Source: an uncultured Devosia sp.
GTDB taxonomy: Bacteria > Pseudomonadota > Alphaproteobacteria > Rhizobiales > Devosiaceae
Direction: 5' to 3'
DNA: 11,128 nucleotides
NCBI GenBank assembly: GCA_934553185.1
Contig: CAKTFF010000039.1
Span: forward strand, 1-11,128
Part shown: positions 7,264 to 11,128 of the stretch, piece after piece
Layout: each line of letters begins with the position of its first letter
How positions within the stretch are numbered: position 1 is the first letter of the stretch
Program-made: the position numbers and the translations under genes
Notes under the pieces: generated by a model
Database searches by the model: none
What the model saw: the letters and a program-made list of their open reading frames with translations, nothing else
Told to the model about the DNA's origin: nothing

Positions 7264-7968
7264 ATGAACCACATGCCGCCCGCCCTCCCCCGCAGCCTCA
7301 GCCACGTGACCGATTGGGTGTTCGACCTCGACAACACCCTTTATCCGCGCACGTGCAATCTCTTCGCCCAGATCGACACGCTGATCACGTCCTATGTCAT
7401 GGACGTGACCAAGCTGGAATTCGAGGCGGCGCGGCTGCTGCAAAAAACCTATTATCGCGATTTCGGCACGACGCTGAACGGGCTGATGCACCAGCACGAA
7501 ATCGATCCCGACCACTTCCTCAACACCGTTCATGCCATCGACTACGCCCCGGTGGATGCCCATCCCGTGCTGGTGGATGCCATCCGCGCTCTGCCCGGCC
7601 GCAAATTCATCCTGACCAATGGCGATACCGGCCATGCACGCTCGGTGCTGCGCCGGCTTGGTGCCGACGAGCTGTTCGAGCATGTGCACGATATCCGCGC
7701 CATGTCGTACCAGCCCAAGCCGCTCAAGGCCGCCTATGACGGCTTTTTTGCACTGCACGGCATCGATCCGAGCCGCGCCGTGATGTTCGACGACCTCGAA
7801 AAGAACCTCGTCGTTCCGCACGAGATGGGCATGGCCACCGTCCAGGTGGTTGCCGGTCCCGACTTTGTTCATGACCAGGTGGAAGCCTGGGAACTCGGCC
7901 GCGCCGCCGGGCCCCATGTGCACCACGTCACCGACGACCTTGCCCGGTTCCTTCTCGAGCGGCCCTAA
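7264..7968 (+). CDS. HAD-superfamily phosphatase, pyrimidine 5'-nucleotidase type
   Basis: This 234-residue soluble enzyme has all four HAD motifs. Motif I is FDLDNTLYP with nucleophile Asp21 and acid/base Asp23, motif II is ILTNGD with Thr118, motif III is Lys152 in YQPKP, and motif IV is MFDDLEKN with Asp176 and Asp177 for magnesium. A helical cap lies between motifs I and II (about 30-105). The DLDNTLYP and YQPKP forms resemble the SDT1-like pyrimidine 5'-nucleotidases, which dephosphorylate UMP or CMP and related nucleotides; the exact substrate is an inference. An in-frame GTG at 7246 would add six residues, but it lacks a ribosome site. The ATG at 7264 has AGGG nine bases upstream, and a third start at 7273 is possible. 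The stop codon is one base away from that of the convergent VOC gene. Confidence 0.9.
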   Translation: MNHMPPALPRSLSHVTDWVFDLDNTLYPRTCNLFAQIDTLITSYVMDVTKLEFEAARLLQKTYYRDFGTTLNGLMHQHEIDPDHFLNTVHAIDYAPVDAHPVLVDAIRALPGRKFILTNGDTGHARSVLRRLGADELFEHVHDIRAMSYQPKPLKAAYDGFFALHGIDPSRAVMFDDLEKNLVVPHEMGMATVQVVAGPDFVHDQVEAWELGRAAGPHVHHVTDDLARFLLERP

Positions 7969-7969
7969 G

Positions 7970-8344
7970 CTACATATTGTTGATATGGAGGATATTGCCG
8001 TCCGGGTCCTTGAACCAGGCGGCTTTGAACTCGCCGGCGGAGTGGATGCCGTCGGCATAGTTGCCCGGCATATCCGGGTAGTGCTCAAAGGCGACACCTT
8101 TGCCGCGCAGGTCGGACACAATGGTCTCGATGTCCCCGCCCACGCCCCAGGCCACCGCATTGGCCTGGTTGGTCCCGGCGAAGCTCGATACATAAACCAC
8201 CAGTTGCGTGCCGCCGGTCTTGAGCACCAGCATGTCACTGGTCTCGGTGAGCGGCTCGAGGCCCAGCGTAGCGACATAGAACCTGCGCGCAGCAGCGATG
8301 TCCCTCACGGCAACGATCGCGGAAGAATCCTTGTTCTGGAGCAT
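7970..8344 (-). CDS. VOC-fold (glyoxalase/bleomycin-resistance-like) protein
   Basis: The 124-residue product has the paired beta-alpha-beta-beta-beta units of the vicinal-oxygen-chelate family. The first has VRDIAAARRFYVATLGLEPL (13-32); the second begins about residue 66 and ends with FKDPDGNILHI (111-121), the family's DPDGN hallmark. Family members bind a metal and act as lyases, dioxygenases or antibiotic-binding proteins. Two usual metal positions look altered: Val11 or nearby stands where a His or Gln is common in the first strand, and His120 takes the place of the usual Glu after DPDGN. The metal site may therefore be absent or different, and no function can be assigned. I chose the ATG at 8342-8344 because AAAGGA lies seven bases before it. 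Another ATG at 8348-8350 is too close to that site, and a longer reading reaches 8431. Confidence 0.82.
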   Translation of the reverse strand: MLQNKDSSAIVAVRDIAAARRFYVATLGLEPLTETSDMLVLKTGGTQLVVYVSSFAGTNQANAVAWGVGGDIETIVSDLRGKGVAFEHYPDMPGNYADGIHSAGEFKAAWFKDPDGNILHINNM

Positions 8345-8351
8345 GGCCATT

Positions 8352-8357
8352 TCCTTT
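8352..8357 (-). promoter_or_regulatory. Ribosome binding site deciding the VOC start
   Basis: AAAGGA on the minus strand is seven bases from the ATG at 8344-8342 but only one base from the ATG at 8350-8348. The spacing favours the shorter, 124-residue protein. Confidence 0.6.
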
Positions 8358-8378
8358 CCCCTGTTTGAAACACCGGGC

Positions 8379-8396
8379 CCCGTTCGCATGAACGGG
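8379..8396. repeat. 18-bp inverted repeat between divergent VOC and ABC genes
   Basis: CCCGTTC-GCAT-GAACGGG is a perfect 7+4+7 inverted repeat, 35 bp before the VOC start and 77 bp before the ABC start. No T run follows on either side, so it is unlikely to be a terminator. A dimeric regulator site controlling one or both genes is the simplest explanation. No regulator gene lies beside it in the window. Confidence 0.55.
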
Positions 8397-8472
8397 CAGC
8401 AACCTTTGCGCGCGGCACCGGGTTTGGTCAAAGCCTTCTTTCCCCTCGCCCGTGCGACGCCGATATCACACC

Positions 8473-10350
8473 ATGACTGATCTTCCCGGGCGCCGCCCGC
8501 CGCCCACGCCCGACGAGGCGCCCACCTTTCGCCAGCGCATCGAAAATCTGCGCCATCTCGGACGGCTGATGGCGCAGATCTGGCGCACCAGCCGCTGGCT
8601 CACCAGCGCCAGCATTGCCCTGCGCCTCGTGTCGGCGCTGCAGCCGGTCGCCATGCTCTATGTGGGCAAGCTGATCATCGACGAAGTGGTGCGCCTCACC
8701 GCCATCGTGCCGCCCGGCCCCAGCTTTCTGGATTGGTGGAACGCGGGTGTGCTGTCCACCGTCGCGGCGCTGCTGGCGCTCGAACTGCTCCTCGTGATCG
8801 TCTCGGACCTTCTGGCGCGGGCCACGGGGCTGGTGGATTCCGTTCTGTCCGAACTGCATTCAAACACGGTCAGCGTCGAGCTCATGGCGCATGCCGCGCG
8901 GCTTGATCTCATGCATTTCGAATCCGCCGAATACCAGGACCGCCTGGAGCGGGCGCGGCGGCAGGCGGCGGGGCGCAATGCGCTCTTGAGCCAGATGTTC
9001 GGCCAGGCGCAGGATATGATCACCGTCGTGACGCTCGGCATCGGCCTCTTTGCCTATGCGCCCTGGCTGATCCTGCTCCTCCCGCTGAGCTTCGTGCCCG
9101 CCATCTGGGGCGAGACGCGGTTCAATACCCTGGCCTATTTCATGAGCCGGTGGCGCACGCCCGAGCGGCGCGAGCTGGAATACATCCGCTATATCGGCGC
9201 CAGCGCCGAAACGGCCAAGGAACTTAAGCTGTTCGGGCTGGGCGATTTCCTGATCGCGCGGTTCAAGCAGCTTGCGCACACCATTTATCTGGAAAACCGC
9301 CAGCTCTCGACCCAGCGTGCAGCCTGGGGCGCGCTGTTTTCAGCCATTGCCAGCCTCACCTATTATGGCGCCTATGGCTTCATCGTTTGGCGCACCGTGT
9401 CCGGCGATTTTACCATCGGCGACCTGGCCTTCCTGTCCGGCTCGTTTCTCCGCCTTAACGGCTTGTTCCAGAAGATCCTTCTTGGCTTCACCCAGATCGC
9501 CGGGCAGTCGCTTTACCTCGATGATCTGTTCAGCTTCTTTGAGATCGAGCCGACCATTCTGTCGCCGCTTTCGCCGCGCCCCTTTCCGCAGCCAATCAAG
9601 CAGGGCATCGTGTTCGAGGATGTCGGCTTCCGCTATCCCGATGCCGACGCCTGGGCTATCCGCCACCTCAGCTTCACCCTTTCAGCAGGCGAGACCCTGG
9701 CTCTGGTCGGCGAGAACGGCGCGGGCAAGACCACCATCGTCAAGCTCCTGACCCGGCTCTATGATCCAAGCGAGGGGCGGATCACGGTGGACGGCATCGA
9801 CCTCAAGGACTTTGCCGTTGCCGACATCCACGCCCATATCGGCGTGATCTTTCAGGACTTCATCCGCTACAGCCTTTCTGCACGCGAGAATATCGGCGTC
9901 GGCCGCATCGAAGAACAGAACAACATGGCGCGCATCGAGGATGCCGCCGGGCGAAGCCTTGCCGATGCGGTGATCAACAAGCTGCCGCAGGGCTATGACC
10001 AGCAGCTGGGCCGGCTGTTCAAGAAGGGGCGCGACCTGTCCGGCGGCGAGTGGCAAAAAGTGGCGATCGCCCGCGCCTATATGCGCGACGCCGATCTGAT
10101 CATCCTCGACGAACCGACGGCCGCTTTGGACGCCAAGGCGGAGGCCGAAGTGTTCTCGCGCTTTAAAAGCCTCGCCTCAGGCAAGACGGCGGTGATCATC
10201 TCTCACCGCTTCTCCACCGTTCGCATGGCTGATCGCATCCTGGTTCTGGAAAACGGCGCCATCCTTGAATCGGGCTCGCACAAGGACCTCTTGGCCATGA
10301 ACGGCCGTTATGCCGAACTGTTCGAACTGCAGGCGGCGGGTTATCGCTAA
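8473..10350 (+). CDS. ABC exporter, fused permease and ATPase (ABCB/MsbA-like half-transporter)
   Basis: This 625-residue inner-membrane half-transporter probably works as a homodimer. About 35 polar, proline-rich residues precede the membrane domain (about 40-340, expected six helices). The ATPase domain follows with Walker A GENGAGKTT (413-421, Lys419), a Q-loop in FQDFIRYS, signature LSGGE (522-526), Walker B LIILDEP (542-548, catalytic Glu547), a D-loop (AALD) and switch His578 in ISHRFST. All catalytic residues are intact, so it should be active. The fused exporter design suggests export of a lipid, peptide or drug; the substrate is unknown, and there is no neighbouring peptide or modification gene. 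The ATG at 8473 is chosen over a GTG at 8452. Neither has a visible ribosome site, so translation may start on a leaderless or weakly led mRNA. Its stop overlaps that of the convergent oxidoreductase gene. Confidence 0.92.
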   Translation: MTDLPGRRPPPTPDEAPTFRQRIENLRHLGRLMAQIWRTSRWLTSASIALRLVSALQPVAMLYVGKLIIDEVVRLTAIVPPGPSFLDWWNAGVLSTVAALLALELLLVIVSDLLARATGLVDSVLSELHSNTVSVELMAHAARLDLMHFESAEYQDRLERARRQAAGRNALLSQMFGQAQDMITVVTLGIGLFAYAPWLILLLPLSFVPAIWGETRFNTLAYFMSRWRTPERRELEYIRYIGASAETAKELKLFGLGDFLIARFKQLAHTIYLENRQLSTQRAAWGALFSAIASLTYYGAYGFIVWRTVSGDFTIGDLAFLSGSFLRLNGLFQKILLGFTQIAGQSLYLDDLFSFFEIEPTILSPLSPRPFPQPIKQGIVFEDVGFRYPDADAWAIRHLSFTLSAGETLALVGENGAGKTTIVKLLTRLYDPSEGRITVDGIDLKDFAVADIHAHIGVIFQDFIRYSLSARENIGVGRIEEQNNMARIEDAAGRSLADAVINKLPQGYDQQLGRLFKKGRDLSGGEWQKVAIARAYMRDADLIILDEPTAALDAKAEAEVFSRFKSLASGKTAVIISHRFSTVRMADRILVLENGAILESGSHKDLLAMNGRYAELFELQAAGYR

Positions 10351-11128
10351 GCGTCTTTGCGGACGTTCACCAACACCCGCCCCTTGATCTGCCCTTGCAG
10401 GATCTGGGCGGCCCGATCGGGCAGATCCTCGAGCCCGATCTCCTCCACCATGCCGGCATAGGCATCCGGGTCGAACAGCGAGGCAAGCCGCTCCCAAGCC
10501 GCACGGCGTGGCCCGGCCGGCCGCATGACGCTGTCGATGCCCACCAGGGTCACGCCACGCAAGATAAACGGCAGCACCGAGGTCGGCAGGTCCGTGCCCC
10601 CCGCCATGCCGACGCTGGCGACAACGCCATCATATTGCACCTGGCGGATCACCTTGCCCAGCAGCGCGCCGCCGACATTGTCGATCGCCCCGGCCCAGCG
10701 TGCGGTTTCAACCGGCCTGTTTTCCGCCGCCAGGAACTCGGCCCGGTCGACGATCTCGGTGGCGCCCAAGGCCTTGAGCGCCTCGCTGTGTTCCGGGCGC
10801 CCGGTCATCGCTGCGACTTCGTATCCCAGCCGCGCAAGGAGGAACACGGCGATCGACCCGACGCCGCCCGCAGCGCCGGTGACGAGAACGGGGCCGCGGC
10901 CTCGGTCGAGCCCGGCCACTTCGAGCCGGTCGATCGCCAGCATGGCGGTCAGCCCGGCCGTGCCCAGCACCATGGCCGTTCGCGTGCTCAAGGGTGCCGG
11001 CACCGGCACCAGCCAGTCGCCGCGCACCCGCGCCCTTTCGCTATAGCCGCCCCAATGGGTTTCGCCGACCCGCCAGCCGGTCAGCAGCACCGCATCGCCC
11101 GGGGCGAAACGCGGGTCGTCCGACGCAT
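10347..11128 (-). CDS. AcuI/YhdH-type zinc-free MDR oxidoreductase, N-terminus outside the window
   Basis: The visible 259 codons read leftward without a break from the right edge, beginning within SDDPRFAPGDAVLLTGWRVG; the true start lies beyond the window. An internal GTG at 11088-11090 is not the start, because the upstream codons continue the family sequence. HWGGYSERARV is followed by the dinucleotide-binding turn TGAAGGVGSIAV, then by GGTDLPTSVLPFILRGVTLVGIDSV, which is typical of the YhdH/AcuI group. These medium-chain enzymes lack catalytic zinc and use NADPH; the best-known members reduce acryloyl-CoA to propionyl-CoA. About 70 N-terminal residues seem to be missing compared with the usual length near 325-330. 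Whether this copy acts on acryloyl-CoA or another enoyl or quinone substrate is uncertain. The end abuts the ABC transporter gene. Confidence 0.9.
   Translation of the reverse strand, partial: ASDDPRFAPGDAVLLTGWRVGETHWGGYSERARVRGDWLVPVPAPLSTRTAMVLGTAGLTAMLAIDRLEVAGLDRGRGPVLVTGAAGGVGSIAVFLLARLGYEVAAMTGRPEHSEALKALGATEIVDRAEFLAAENRPVETARWAGAIDNVGGALLGKVIRQVQYDGVVASVGMAGGTDLPTSVLPFILRGVTLVGIDSVMRPAGPRRAAWERLASLFDPDAYAGMVEEIGLEDLPDRAAQILQGQIKGRVLVNVRKDA

Noticed and set aside
8379..8396. The GTTC/GAAC repeat as a LexA (SOS) box
   Set aside because: Alphaproteobacterial LexA sites are direct repeats GTTC-N7-GTTC and the Bacillus type is GAAC-N4-GTTC; this repeat has the opposite orientation.
8452..10350. 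ABC exporter as part of a peptide (bacteriocin or microcin) biosynthesis cluster
   Set aside because: There is no N-terminal peptidase domain, no small precursor gene and no modification enzyme in the window; neighbours are a VOC protein and an oxidoreductase.

Overview
This 11.1 kb window is GC-rich and densely coded. It looks like ordinary chromosome from an alphaproteobacterium, probably Hyphomicrobiales. The evidence is the codon usage, an ArgB of the arginine-sensitive type, a porin-like small outer-membrane barrel with a terminal Phe, and a pyrimidine-5'-nucleotidase-type HAD protein. A Devosia-like organism is a guess from general resemblance; no search was possible. There are eight complete genes and two genes cut by the window ends. 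I see no tRNA, rRNA, CRISPR array, insertion sequence, phage gene or att site, and nothing that clearly marks horizontal transfer.

Layout. (1) Bases 1-1930: the first codons of a leftward gene that may be mazG, then argB (arginine synthesis) and a small outer-membrane beta-barrel gene, both rightward, closed by a strong hairpin terminator. (2) Bases 1989-4103: a leftward two-gene operon, a TetR-family repressor followed 6 nt later by a DHA2-type MFS efflux pump. A perfect 7+2+7 palindrome overlaps the predicted -35 of this operon. (3) Bases 4244-7968, all rightward: ilvA (first step of isoleucine synthesis), an unrecognised secreted acidic protein without cysteine, and a HAD phosphatase. (4) Bases 7970-11128: a leftward VOC-fold protein and a rightward fused ABC exporter diverge from a short intergenic region with an 18-bp inverted repeat. 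A leftward AcuI/YhdH-type oxidoreductase runs off the right edge.

How they work together. argB and ilvA are housekeeping amino-acid genes, but they are not adjacent and show no shared control. The clearest regulatory unit is tetR-MFS, which reads as a self-repressed drug or metabolite efflux operon. Both convergent gene pairs on the right (HAD/VOC and ABC/oxidoreductase) end within a few bases of each other, so neither pair has room for a terminator between its genes. I found no convincing undescribed multi-gene system. The best leads are the unknown secreted protein, the palindrome between tetR and ilvA, and the inverted repeat between the VOC and ABC genes.
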